DNA from: Lactococcus paracarnosus
Lineage (GTDB): Bacteria > Bacillota > Bacilli > Lactobacillales > Streptococcaceae
Length of the DNA stretch: 64,000 nucleotides
Assembly: GCF_006770285.1 (NCBI RefSeq)
Contig: NZ_CP017195.1
Coordinates: forward strand, 1,240,001-1,304,000
Reading direction: 5' to 3'
Shown: piece by piece, positions 1 through 7,929 of the stretch
Layout of the letters: each line of letters opens with the position of its first letter
Numbering within the stretch: the first letter of the stretch is position 1
Program-made: the position numbers and the translations under genes
Notes under the pieces: model-generated
The model's input: the letters and a program-made list of their open reading frames with translations, nothing else
Told to the model about the DNA's origin: nothing
The model's database searches: none

Positions 1-500
1 GTCGCGTCAGCACCAGCATTTTCAAGCTCACGAACACCTTCTGGTGTCCCAACATTACCTGCAATCACAAACGATTCTGGAATTGCCTCTTTAATGTATT
101 TAATCATACGGATAACACTATCAGAATGACCATGTGCGATATCAATCGTGATAAACTCAGGGATAGCATCTTTTGCTTTCAACTCATCGATAAAGGCATA
201 TTCATAGTCTTTTACGCCAACTGAGATAGAGGCAATCAGGCCTTGCGCTTGCATTTTTTTAATGAATGGTAGACGCGCTGCCTCGTCAAAACGATGCATG
301 ACATAAAAATAACCATTTTTAGCCAAATATTCAGCAATCGGTTCATCGATAATCGTTTGCATATTAGCTGGAACGACGGGTAATTTAAAGGTATGTGTAC
401 CAAGTTTGACTGATGTATCAGCCTCACTTCTACTATTGATAATACACTTGTTAGGAACAAGTTGGATATCTTCATAATCAAAAACTGGTAAATTATTCAT
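1..500 (-). CDS. guaC: GMP reductase, N-terminal part (cut by window edge)
   Basis: GuaC reductively deaminates GMP to IMP with NADPH, returning guanine nucleotides to the purine pool in the cytoplasm. The frame read leftwards from the ATG at 500 starts [18 protein letters not shown] and continues through [25 protein letters not shown] and [11 protein letters not shown]. These are the N-terminal TIM-barrel segments of the Firmicutes GuaC subgroup of the IMPDH/GMPR family. About 166 residues are visible; the catalytic Cys loop lies outside the window. A GGAG ribosome site lies 6 bases before the ATG. The gene has its own promoter with a PurBox, so it is probably switched on by PurR together with the purine synthesis genes. 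Confidence in the family is high. Confidence 0.93.
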   Translation of the reverse strand, partial: MNNLPVFDYEDIQLVPNKCIINSRSEADTSVKLGTHTFKLPVVPANMQTIIDEPIAEYLAKNGYFYVMHRFDEAARLPFIKKMQAQGLIASISVGVKDYEYAFIDELKAKDAIPEFITIDIAHGHSDSVIRMIKYIKEAIPESFVIAGNVGTPEGVRELENAGADA

Positions 501-618
501 TTTTTCTCCAAATTAGGTTAGTATTGGCAGCTACCGACCAAATTTATCCATATTTCTGATAAACTTCGCTATTGTGACAGAACTCATTTTAGGCTTCTTC
601 TGCGTGTCACAACTTCCA

Positions 619-701
619 TCTATTATTATAAAACACCTTGACGACTATCGCCAAGGTGCTTGCTCATTTTAGTGTAAGATTCGTATTAATTGTTCGGATT
701 T
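619..701 (-). promoter_or_regulatory. PurBox promoter of guaC
   Basis: A perfect match to the lactococcal PurBox (AAATCCGAACAAT against AWWWCCGAACWWT) lies on the minus strand at 689-701, with its central G at 695. A TATAAT -10 element lies at 630-625, giving an inferred start near 619. The G is therefore at -76, the position known for PurR-activated promoters in Lactococcus lactis. A poor -35 (TTGGCG, 18-base spacer) fits an activator-dependent promoter. The element overlaps the stop codon region of cls. Confidence 0.8.
628..659 (-). terminator. Terminator of cls
   Basis: An 11-bp stem (CACCTTGrCGA pairing with TCGyCAAGGTG around a three-base loop) is followed on the minus strand by TTTTATAAT. 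It ends cls transcription. It also lies inside the guaC promoter, between PurBox and -10. Confidence 0.8.
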
Positions 702-2173
702 TACAGCATCGGCCCGATTAATCTCGCAATACCTTCTTTAAATTTGATGACTGCCGAACGTTGTGCATAGCGTTCCAGCGTTAACTGCTGACTCACTTTG
801 ACATCATCTAAGAAGTTCTTTCGAAGTTGCTGTGCAAAGTCACGATCATAGATAACCATATTGCCTTCGAAATCAAGCATGAAACTCCGATAGTCAAAGT
901 TAGCAGAGCCTACCGAGGCAAAACTGCCATCGACGATAATTGTTTTGGCATGCACAAAGCCCATTTCATAAGTATAAACCTCAGCACCATAGCCGACTAA
1001 ACTCCCACTATAATAGTAAGTTGCCCAATAAACAAAGGGATGATCTGGCTTATTCGGAATCAGTAATTTGACCTTGACACCACTAAGCAGTGCTAATTTT
1101 AAGGCTTCATGAATCGCATCATCTGGGATATAATAGGGCGTTTGAATGATAATTTCATCCTCAGCACCATTAATCATTTTCAAATAGGTCATCTTAATTT
1201 GTTCACGTTTACTATCTGGACCACTTGTGACAAACTGAGCTGTCAGATTACCTGATGCTTTGGTCTCAGGAAAATAAGGCAGAGACTCTGTGATTTCATA
1301 TTGATGCTGGCTATTCCAATCCATGATGAAGCGATTTTGAAGCGAATAAACAACATCCCCTGTCACACGCAAATGGTTGTCACGCCAATAGCCAAATTTC
1401 TTGGTTGTCGACACATATTCATCTCCAATGTTAAACCCACCTGTATAGCCAATTTGGCCATCGATAACAACAATTTTTCGGTGTAAGCGATAGTTTGTTC
1501 TCGGATTGATCAAAGGTAGAATTAGCGGAAAGAAATAAACCACTTCTCCACCAGCTGCAATCAGGTCATTGAAATGCCGATGTTTAGTCCCATTAGAGCC
1601 CCAGGCATCTATCAAGACACGCACCTCAATACCACGTTTTCTAGCTTCAATCAAGGCAGCCGTTACTTCCTTACCGATTTTATCCATCCTAAAAATATAG
1701 TATTCTACATGAATATGGTGGGTTGCTTTTGCAATGTCCGCAATCAAGGAATCAAACTTTTCTCGACCGTCTGTAAATAAGTTAACCCCAGTATTCATAG
1801 AGACTAGCGATTCTTCTGAGATAAATAGCATATGCAATAACTGGCCAATCACATGATTATCTGTTATCTTGGTTAAAAATTTATCTTCGGCATAGGCCTT
1901 TTTAGCACGTTCAATTTCCTGCTTAAAGCCATGCTTAAGTTGTGACTTCAACTCAAAAATTCGATAATCAGAGATGCCTCGACCAATTAAGATATATAAA
2001 ATAAAGCCAAATATTGGTAGGACATTCACCACAAATAACCACGACCATGTTGATGATGTGCTTTTTCGCTCCCTAAAAATAATCACTAGCGATAGCATGA
2101 TATTAATTAAGAAAATAACGGTGCTAAAATGGGTTCTTATAAATGTCAAAATAGTCTCTAAAATACTCATCAT
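701..2173 (-). CDS. cls: Cardiolipin synthase
   Basis: This membrane enzyme joins two phosphatidylglycerol molecules to give cardiolipin and glycerol. It has two N-terminal transmembrane helices (about residues 10-34 and 44-64) followed by two phospholipase D domains. The HKD motifs are visible: H231-R-K233-x4-D238 in YRLHRKIVVIDG and H408-A-K410-x4-D415 in FVHAKTIIVDG. At 490 residues it matches the usual Cls length of about 480-510. The start has two adjacent ATG codons and only a weak ribosome site. It is monocistronic, ending at a strong hairpin. Family assignment is secure. Confidence 0.94.
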   Translation of the reverse strand: MMSILETILTFIRTHFSTVIFLINIMLSLVIIFRERKSTSSTWSWLFVVNVLPIFGFILYILIGRGISDYRIFELKSQLKHGFKQEIERAKKAYAEDKFLTKITDNHVIGQLLHMLFISEESLVSMNTGVNLFTDGREKFDSLIADIAKATHHIHVEYYIFRMDKIGKEVTAALIEARKRGIEVRVLIDAWGSNGTKHRHFNDLIAAGGEVVYFFPLILPLINPRTNYRLHRKIVVIDGQIGYTGGFNIGDEYVSTTKKFGYWRDNHLRVTGDVVYSLQNRFIMDWNSQHQYEITESLPYFPETKASGNLTAQFVTSGPDSKREQIKMTYLKMINGAEDEIIIQTPYYIPDDAIHEALKLALLSGVKVKLLIPNKPDHPFVYWATYYYSGSLVGYGAEVYTYEMGFVHAKTIIVDGSFASVGSANFDYRSFMLDFEGNMVIYDRDFAQQLRKNFLDDVKVSQQLTLERYAQRSAVIKFKEGIARLIGPML

Positions 2174-2350
2174 GCTTTAATTTTAGCATATTGTCACTAA
2201 AAATGAGTGAAAAAGATAGGAAAAAGCAACTGACACGATTGCTTATGATTTTATTATCATAACAACAGCTACCTATCATTTTTTAAAGTCATGATTTATT
2301 ATTTCTTACCTAAGCCTATAATTTAGCACAAAGTATAGTACAATAGAGGT

Positions 2351-3019
2351 ATGTTAGAAACACAAAACGGGCTTCGAAAGCCAACAATTTATGAGAGTTT
2401 TTTTTATTTTACGCTCTCCCTACTGATCAACGCCATCGGAAATGGGCTGACTGTGGCAACAAATATGGGATCTAGCATGTGGACTGCATCAGCTGCTAAT
2501 ATCGCTTATGACTTTAATTTTTCGATTTCTTGGGTACTCATTATCTATGGTGGCTCACAGATTTTTATCAATATACTACTAACTAGAAAAATTGATTTAC
2601 CTCGCATCGTCGGAAACATCATCTTTATCAGCTTCTTCGGCCCATTTGTTGGGATATTCAAGCAGCTCTTTCTAGATTTAGGGTTTGCTAGTCTATCCTT
2701 ACCAGCTAAAATCTGCTTTGATATTATCGGTATTTGCTTTGTCGCAATTGCGATTTCTATCTATCAACGGCTAAACTTAATTTTACATCCAGGTGATGAA
2801 ATGACAAATATTTTGAGATTCCAATATTTTAAAGGCAATGCGAATCTTGCCCAATGGACTAACTTTTCAATTCCTGTGATCGTTATTATCTGCTTAAGTC
2901 TCATCTTTAAACAGATTGTCGCAGTCAATGTCGGAACAGCTGTCGCGCTCTTTTTCCAAGGAGCTTTAATAAATTATGCAGACCAGCTCATCTTCCCTAA
3001 ATTAAAGCATCGCTTATAA
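2351..3019 (+). CDS. YczE/YitT-type integral membrane protein
   Basis: This is a 222-residue protein with about five or six hydrophobic segments (around residues 15-40, 55-75, 85-110, 120-140 and 165-205). It looks like the YczE/YyaS/YitT group of Firmicutes membrane proteins (COG2364), whose biochemical role is unknown. The conserved GNGLTVATNMGSSMWTA stretch near residue 30 supports that group. A TATAAT at 2317-2322 can serve as the -10. The AGAGG ribosome site ends only one base before the ATG, which is unusually close, but no better start is present downstream. The gene stands alone and ends at a shared terminator. Confidence 0.72.
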   Translation: MLETQNGLRKPTIYESFFYFTLSLLINAIGNGLTVATNMGSSMWTASAANIAYDFNFSISWVLIIYGGSQIFINILLTRKIDLPRIVGNIIFISFFGPFVGIFKQLFLDLGFASLSLPAKICFDIIGICFVAIAISIYQRLNLILHPGDEMTNILRFQYFKGNANLAQWTNFSIPVIVIICLSLIFKQIVAVNVGTAVALFFQGALINYADQLIFPKLKHRL

Positions 3020-3020
3020 A

Positions 3021-3061
3021 CCAACAAAAAAACTTGACCATTGTTCAAGTTTTTTTGTTGG
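3021..3061. terminator. Bidirectional terminator
   Basis: A long stem CCAACAAAAAAACTTGA pairs with TCAAGTTTTTTTGTTGG across a six-base loop. It has A/T runs on both sides. It serves the rightward membrane protein gene and the leftward kinase gene that converge here. Confidence 0.9.
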
Positions 3062-3084
3062 CTAAATTCAGATGCAACTACTCC

Positions 3085-3606
3085 TTATAGTTGGGATAAA
3101 AAACGCATCACGTCTTGCTTATTTTTTAGGATAATCAGGTCAGTATTTGCTGAGCGCTGATTAACTGCTGTCAAAATCTTGGGGCGTACTTTGCGATTAA
3201 AAGAGGCTACAAAATATAAGAAAGCGGCATAATCTCGACTAAATAGGCGCTCTTCAAAATGCACTGCCATATCAGGTCGTGTACTTTTATCTCTACGAAA
3301 CCGAAGAGAACGCCTAAAGACACGCATCACACAAAGCCAAGCAGGAAAATCCAGCCAAATGATTGTATCCGCCTCAGCCACACGATCCGGTAAACTACCT
3401 GCATAATTACCATCTATTACCCACGCTGCTTCTGACAGTATCTTTTTTTGTTCTGCTAGAAACAGGGAACGATCTAGCATTTCTCCTTTTGGCAGATGAA
3501 AGATGTGGTCCAGATGGTATAGTGGTAAATTCAAGTCCTGACTTACCTGTCTGGATAAGAAAGATTTACCTGCACCTGAAATACCAATCACGATTATTTT
3601 TTTCAT
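3085..3606 (-). CDS. P-loop kinase-like protein (FlaR/adenylate kinase-like)
   Basis: The protein is 173 residues with a Walker A motif GISGAGKS at residues 8-15, right after the first beta strand. A LDHIFHLP segment follows, then WVIDGNYAGSLPDRVAEADTIIWLDFP, the pattern of the 'topology modulation protein FlaR' group of small P-loop nucleotide kinases. That name is historical; the substrate of this group is not established. An Arg-rich region (MRVFRRSLRFRRDKSTRPD) resembles a LID segment. The ribosome site is weak. It has no operon partner. A nucleoside kinase role is inference. Confidence 0.75.
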   Translation of the reverse strand: MKKIIVIGISGAGKSFLSRQVSQDLNLPLYHLDHIFHLPKGEMLDRSLFLAEQKKILSEAAWVIDGNYAGSLPDRVAEADTIIWLDFPAWLCVMRVFRRSLRFRRDKSTRPDMAVHFEERLFSRDYAAFLYFVASFNRKVRPKILTAVNQRSANTDLIILKNKQDVMRFLSQL

Positions 3607-3651
3607 ATCTTATATCATACACTAATCTCTTTAAATAAACTTGAATAAATC

Positions 3652-3675
3652 AAAAAAAGCCCTTGGGCTTTTTTG
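3652..3675. terminator. Terminator after purN
   Basis: The stem AAAAAAGCCC pairs with GGGCTTTTTT across a two-base loop. On the minus strand it follows the purN stop by about ten bases and ends in a T run. Confidence 0.88.
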
Positions 3676-3684
3676 ATGAGGCAA

Positions 3685-4230
3685 TCAATTACGCGATAGC
3701 CTTGATAGAACCTGAGGATAGAGCAAATACTCCATCTCATGAATTCTTGCTTCAAATGTTTCAAGTGTATCATCAGACAAAATCGGGACACGTTCTTGGA
3801 CAATGATTTCCCCGGTATCGACACCAGCATCTACATAATGGATGGTAACACCACTTTGTGATACGCCAGCATCAAAGGCATCCTCGATACCATGTGCACC
3901 TGGAAATTCAGGCAGGTAAGCAGGGTGAATATTGACGATACGCCCCTCGTAAGCAGCAAGTAAGGTCGGACTGACAATTTTCATATAGCCCGCCAGTACA
4001 ACCAAATCTATCTCAAATTCTGCTAACAGTACTAAAATGGCTGATTCATAGGCGACTTTATCAGTAAATTCTTTTAGTTCAAAAGTCGCATGCTCAATAC
4101 CAAGCAGGTCGGCGCGTTCAAGCACACCGGCCTGTCGTTTATCAGAAAATAAGAGGGTAACTGGTATCCCATTCTTAACAAGATTCTCAAAATTTGTTCC
4201 AGAACCACTAGCAAAAACCGCTATCTTCAT
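3685..4230 (-). CDS. purN: Phosphoribosylglycinamide formyltransferase
   Basis: PurN transfers a formyl group from 10-formyl-THF to GAR, step 3 of purine synthesis. The N-terminal [11 protein letters not shown] loop binds the phosphate of GAR. The catalytic triad is visible as N100 and H102 in [17 protein letters not shown] and D138 in VDAGVDTGE. At 181 residues the length is normal. The ATG overlaps the purM stop as ATGA, so the two are translationally coupled and cotranscribed from the purM PurBox promoter. Purine genes in between in other genomes (for example purF upstream, purH downstream) are absent here. Confidence 0.96.
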   Translation of the reverse strand: MKIAVFASGSGTNFENLVKNGIPVTLLFSDKRQAGVLERADLLGIEHATFELKEFTDKVAYESAILVLLAEFEIDLVVLAGYMKIVSPTLLAAYEGRIVNIHPAYLPEFPGAHGIEDAFDAGVSQSGVTIHYVDAGVDTGEIIVQERVPILSDDTLETFEARIHEMEYLLYPQVLSRLSRN

Positions 4231-5249
4231 TTGATGATGACCGCTTCAGTCTCACGCTTAATGATTTGACCAATTTCAAAGCATTGATCATGAAGCAGTG
4301 CCTTAGCTTGTGCGACATGCTCTGGTGAGATGGCAAGTACCATACCTAGACCCATATTGAAAATTTCAAACATTTCCTCATGCTTGAGATTACCCGTTTT
4401 CTCTAATAGCTCAAAAATTGGTAGGATATCCCATGTCCCCTCTGTAATTTCCGCAGCTAAGGCATCGCTAAACATGCGTGGAATGTTTTCTATGAATCCA
4501 CCACCTGTAATATGTGAAATACCATTGATCACGCCTGCTTTTACCAAAGGTAATAATGCGTCAACATAAATTTTTGTTGGTGTAAGGAGGTTATCTATCA
4601 AGACTTGCCCATCAAGTTCAGGCATTTTTGCCGTTAAATCTGTATCAGCAAAGACCTTACGAACAAGAGAAAATCCGTTTGAATGAATGCCAGAAGAGGC
4701 TAGACCTAATAAGATATCGCCAGCTGCAATTTTTTCTCCAGTAATGATCTCTGATTTTTCAGCAACACCAACAGCAAATCCTGCCAAATCATAGTCATCT
4801 TCACCGTACATACCAGGCATTTCAGCAGTTTCACCACCTACAAGCGCAGCATTGGCTTGTACACAGCCTTCGGCAACACCCGCAACAACTTGCTCGAGTT
4901 TTTCAGGGATATTCTTACCTGTTGCAATATAGTCAAGGAAATAAAGAGGTTCAGCGCCAGCAGCAATAATGTCATTCACACACATCGCCACACAGTCAAT
5001 GCCAATCGTATCATGCTTATCAGCTTCAATTGCAAGTAGGAGTTTTGTGCCAACACCGTCTGTACCAGATACTAAAACTGGTTCTTTTACTCCTGTTGTT
5101 GTGAGATCAAACATCCCACCAAAGCCACCTAAAGCACCCATGACCCCAAGACGTTCAGTTCGTTTAACATGTTTTTTGATGCGTTCAACAACTTCATAAC
5201 CAGCTTCAACATCAACTCCAGCTTGCGCATAAGCATTTTTTTCAGACAA
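4227..5249 (-). CDS. purM: Phosphoribosylformylglycinamidine cyclo-ligase (AIR synthetase)
   Basis: PurM closes the imidazole ring of FGAM using ATP to give AIR. Clear family blocks are [17 protein letters not shown] at the N-terminus, [40 protein letters not shown] and [12 protein letters not shown]. An ATG lies at 5282, but it has no ribosome site and adds 11 residues ([11 protein letters not shown]) not expected in the family. A TTG at 5249 is preceded by GGAA with a six-base spacer and gives 340 residues, the usual length, starting just before SEKNAYAQ. I prefer the TTG. The inferred transcription start near 5297 allows either. It is followed by purN with an ATGA overlap. Confidence 0.93.
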   Translation of the reverse strand: MSEKNAYAQAGVDVEAGYEVVERIKKHVKRTERLGVMGALGGFGGMFDLTTTGVKEPVLVSGTDGVGTKLLLAIEADKHDTIGIDCVAMCVNDIIAAGAEPLYFLDYIATGKNIPEKLEQVVAGVAEGCVQANAALVGGETAEMPGMYGEDDYDLAGFAVGVAEKSEIITGEKIAAGDILLGLASSGIHSNGFSLVRKVFADTDLTAKMPELDGQVLIDNLLTPTKIYVDALLPLVKAGVINGISHITGGGFIENIPRMFSDALAAEITEGTWDILPIFELLEKTGNLKHEEMFEIFNMGLGMVLAISPEHVAQAKALLHDQCFEIGQIIKRETEAVIIK

Positions 5250-5296
5250 TCTTGATTCCAACTTTCTTTTGTTTAAGGCCATTTAATAATAGTCTT

Positions 5297-5379
5297 TTTT
5301 AATAGTATAGGCTTATTTTCATCAAAAAAAACAAAAAACCTATCATTTCTGATAGATTTAGGGGTTAATGTTCGGTTTT
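5297..5379 (-). promoter_or_regulatory. PurBox promoter of purM-purN
   Basis: The minus strand carries AAAACCGAACATT at 5379-5367, a perfect PurBox. Its central G is at 5373. A TATACT -10 lies at 5309-5304, giving a start near 5297, exactly 76 bases from the G. No good -35 is present, as expected for a PurR-activated promoter. The PurBox touches the stop codon of the DUF1934 gene. Confidence 0.82.
5330..5356 (-). terminator. Terminator of the DUF1934 gene
   Basis: CTATCA-gaaa-TGATAG is followed on the minus strand by GTTTTTTGTTTT. It lies between the PurBox and the -10 of purM. Confidence 0.78.
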
Positions 5380-5760
5380 TTAGTCTGAGAATCTGACTTC
5401 AAGCGCATACTGAGCGATTTGGGTCGCACCTTGACAAAACTGGTACGCCGTTTTAAATCCGTCAGATAAGGCTTGATGTGAGTTTGTTGTCACATCAAAT
5501 ACTTGCTGACCGACAGGTGTCGCGATTGCTGTCCTTGTGGCCACTTTTGGATGTAATTTGATAATCGTACTTGGACTTGAAAATCTAGTAATCGTCAACA
5601 TCTCATCATCGTATTTCATGACGACTTTTTCAGACAATTCATTTTGGTAAACTAAAAAATGGCAGCCATTTTTCTGATGGTAATCACCAGAGACAACTTC
5701 TCTAATGACTTCCGTCTGCTCATCAATTTTAATAAGATTATGAATGGTAATTTGTGTCAT
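5380..5760 (-). CDS. DUF1934 family protein
   Basis: This 126-residue protein opens with beta-strand-rich sequence typical of DUF1934 (YwiB-like): IKIDEQTEVIREVVSGDYHQ, then HFLVYQNELSEKVVMKYDDE and TITRFSSPST. The fold is a lipocalin-like barrel in characterised relatives; the function is unknown. The C-terminal half is rather divergent. Its ATG follows the preceding TAG stop directly, so it is the third gene of the acoA-acoB transcript. Downstream comes a hairpin that ends transcription before purM. No link to the dehydrogenase is known; cotranscription is the only hint. Confidence 0.7.
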   Translation of the reverse strand: MTQITIHNLIKIDEQTEVIREVVSGDYHQKNGCHFLVYQNELSEKVVMKYDDEMLTITRFSSPSTIIKLHPKVATRTAIATPVGQQVFDVTTNSHQALSDGFKTAYQFCQGATQIAQYALEVRFSD

Positions 5761-6717
5761 CTAGTCATCCCTCAACAATGTGTCAATCGTTTCTAAAATT
5801 TCAATTTCAGTTGGTACCTGCCCTAATTCAACGAACTTGGCAGCAGAGATAGGCATAAATTTCCCACCTAATCGCTTGATTTTACCACTGAATCCTGCTT
5901 CAATCAGTTGCGCTAAAATTTCAGATGAAATACCAGACTGCTTCGTTGCTTCTGTCAGAATTAAAACACGACCGGTTTTCTTAGCAGATGATACTAATGT
6001 GCCAATATCCAGGGGTGAAATCGTAATTGGGTCGACGATCTCTATCGAGATGCTTACTTGCTCAGCAACTTTTTTTGCCACTTCTACCATTCTACCGATG
6101 GCAATGATGGTAAGATCATCACCCGATACGACCGTTTTTGCTTGTCCTAGAGGCACTTCATATAACTCATCTGGTACATGTGCCGAAGTTTTATACAATG
6201 ATTTTGGTTCAAAAATGAGAACAGGATTGTTATTTCTCACTGCTGAAACCAAGATTCCTTTAGCATCATAAGCATTAGCAGGCATAGCAACAATCAGACC
6301 AGGTACATGTGAGAACCAGTTTTCAAAGCTCTGAGAGTGTTGCGCACTAGCACCTGTTCCGGATCCACTTGCCGCACGTATCACCATGGGCACAGACTGT
6401 TGGCCATTTGACAGGAAATGAATTTTAGCTGCTTCATTGACGATTTGATCGATGGCAACCGTCAAGAAATCAGAAAATTGGATTTCTAGAATCGGTCTTT
6501 TTCCTAAAAGCGCAGATCCAGTAGCAACACCGGTAATCGCTGCCTCTGAAATCGGCGTGTCTAAAACGCGATCTGGAAAATCAGCTACCAATCCTTTTGT
6601 GACACCAAATCCGCCACCATAAGTCCCAACATCTTCTCCTAGAATATAGGCTTCAGGCATGGTCGTCAATAGTTGACGTAAGCCTTCATTTAGTGCCTGT
6701 AAATAGGTTTTATTCAC
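5761..6717 (-). CDS. acoB: 2-oxoacid dehydrogenase E1 beta subunit (acetoin/pyruvate type)
   Basis: The protein is 318 residues and forms, with the alpha subunit, the thiamine diphosphate-dependent E1 of a pyruvate or acetoin dehydrogenase complex. Family blocks are LGEDVGTYGGGFGVTKGL, RVLDTPISEAAITGVATGSALLG and IQFSDFLTVAIDQIVNEAAK in the N-terminal half. The C-terminal transketolase-like domain holds DDLTIIAIGRMV and EIVDPITISPLD. It overlaps the alpha gene by 8 bases. No E2 or E3 gene lies nearby, unlike usual acoABCL or pdhABCD operons. Choice between AcoB and PdhB is uncertain; the short alpha subunit favours AcoB. Confidence 0.85.
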   Translation of the reverse strand: MNKTYLQALNEGLRQLLTTMPEAYILGEDVGTYGGGFGVTKGLVADFPDRVLDTPISEAAITGVATGSALLGKRPILEIQFSDFLTVAIDQIVNEAAKIHFLSNGQQSVPMVIRAASGSGTGASAQHSQSFENWFSHVPGLIVAMPANAYDAKGILVSAVRNNNPVLIFEPKSLYKTSAHVPDELYEVPLGQAKTVVSGDDLTIIAIGRMVEVAKKVAEQVSISIEIVDPITISPLDIGTLVSSAKKTGRVLILTEATKQSGISSEILAQLIEAGFSGKIKRLGGKFMPISAAKFVELGQVPTEIEILETIDTLLRDD

Positions 6718-7663
6718 TATAAACCGCCTTCCAGATATCTACTGGACTGATGGTATCTTCATCTGATAAGGCCTGATCGGCTTCAGATGCTAATTTTTGA
6801 TAGGTTTTTTCATCAATCAAGGCAATTTCTTCTGCTGAAATATCGTAATCAGCAATCAGTGTTTCTCGTAATTTTTTGATCGGATCTTCCCAGTTGAAAA
6901 ATTCATCTGGCGTTCTGTATTGCTCAATGTCTGAGCGCGAGTGGCCCTTAAAACGATAAGTCACCGCTTCTATTAAAACAGGACCCTGTTTGACTGCGTC
7001 TTGTGCTTGTAAAAATGTCTCATGGACAGCAAAGACATCCTGTCCGTCCACCTTAAAGGTCGCCATATTATAATTTTTCGCACGTTCAGAAATACTGCCT
7101 GCAATCATCACTGAGGCATCACTCGACATGGCGTATTGATTGTTCTCAACGACAAAGATGATGGGTAAGCCCCAAATACTTGCCAGGTTTAAACTCTCAT
7201 GAAAGGTCCCTTCATTTGTCGAGCCATCTCCTGAAAAGCAGACCACAATATTGTCTGAATGATCCATCTTCAAAGCCTGTCCTAGGCCAAGTGCGACAGG
7301 ATAATTGCCACCTACGATCCCATTCCCACCAAAATTACCAACTGTGATATCACTGATATGCATAGAGCCACCGTGACCACCATTTGTTCCTGTTTGCTTG
7401 CCAAAAATTTCTGCAAACATGGGATAAGTCTTAGTCCCTTTGGCAATGGCATGCCCGTGGTTACGGTGTGTCGACAGGATTAAATCGGATGGCACGAGCA
7501 GATCACAGATTGCTGTTGCAATCGCTTCTTGTCCATTATATAGGTGTGTCGTGCCATAGAGATGACCCGCTCTATTTTTATCATCAATTATATTTTCAAA
7601 TTGTCGAATGCGAATCATTGTTTCATACCAACTCAACGCACGACGCTTATTTATTTTTTGCAT
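6710..7663 (-). CDS. acoA: 2-oxoacid dehydrogenase E1 alpha subunit (acetoin/pyruvate type)
   Basis: This is the thiamine diphosphate-binding subunit of the E1 heterotetramer. The cofactor motif runs from GDG (145-147) in VCFSGDGSTNEGTFHE to NN (174-175) in FVVENNQYAMS. STHRNHGHAIAKG and GGHGGSMHISD match AcoA-type E1 alpha chains. The start at ATG 7663 has GGGAAGG five bases upstream, giving 317 residues. A TTG further upstream at 7687 would place that ribosome site inside the gene and is rejected. A TATAAT at 7749-7744 is a likely -10. The beta gene and a DUF1934 gene follow in the same operon. Confidence 0.87.
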   Translation of the reverse strand: MQKINKRRALSWYETMIRIRQFENIIDDKNRAGHLYGTTHLYNGQEAIATAICDLLVPSDLILSTHRNHGHAIAKGTKTYPMFAEIFGKQTGTNGGHGGSMHISDITVGNFGGNGIVGGNYPVALGLGQALKMDHSDNIVVCFSGDGSTNEGTFHESLNLASIWGLPIIFVVENNQYAMSSDASVMIAGSISERAKNYNMATFKVDGQDVFAVHETFLQAQDAVKQGPVLIEAVTYRFKGHSRSDIEQYRTPDEFFNWEDPIKKLRETLIADYDISAEEIALIDEKTYQKLASEADQALSDEDTISPVDIWKAVYSE

Positions 7664-7929
7664 AATACCTTCCCTTTTTTTTGTCAAAATTTGATATATA
7701 ATTCCCTAACGATAGCAAGTTCCAAAAGAACACATGTAAATCTATTATACGCTATTTTGGCGAAAATTTCGTGACAATCAGATTAAAACTTTTCTTAACT
7801 ACTTTTGACATAAATAAAGATGTTTAAAACTTAGCACATCCTAATTTTGTGCATTTTTTAGCAATTTAAGGTATAATAGTAATTTAAGATAATATTATAT
7901 TACTATTTATTCACCATAGAAAGGGTAGC

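Noticed and set aside
501..620. Purine riboswitch in the guaC leader
   Set aside because: The conserved P1-J2/3 core is absent; only an isolated TTGTGACA/TGTCACAA inverted pair is seen. The PurBox explains control.
7830..7860. GCACA/TGTGC hairpin followed by T residues, terminator-like on the plus strand
   Set aside because: No plus-strand gene lies upstream and the stem is only five bases; the T run is more likely part of the promoter of the HD-domain gene.
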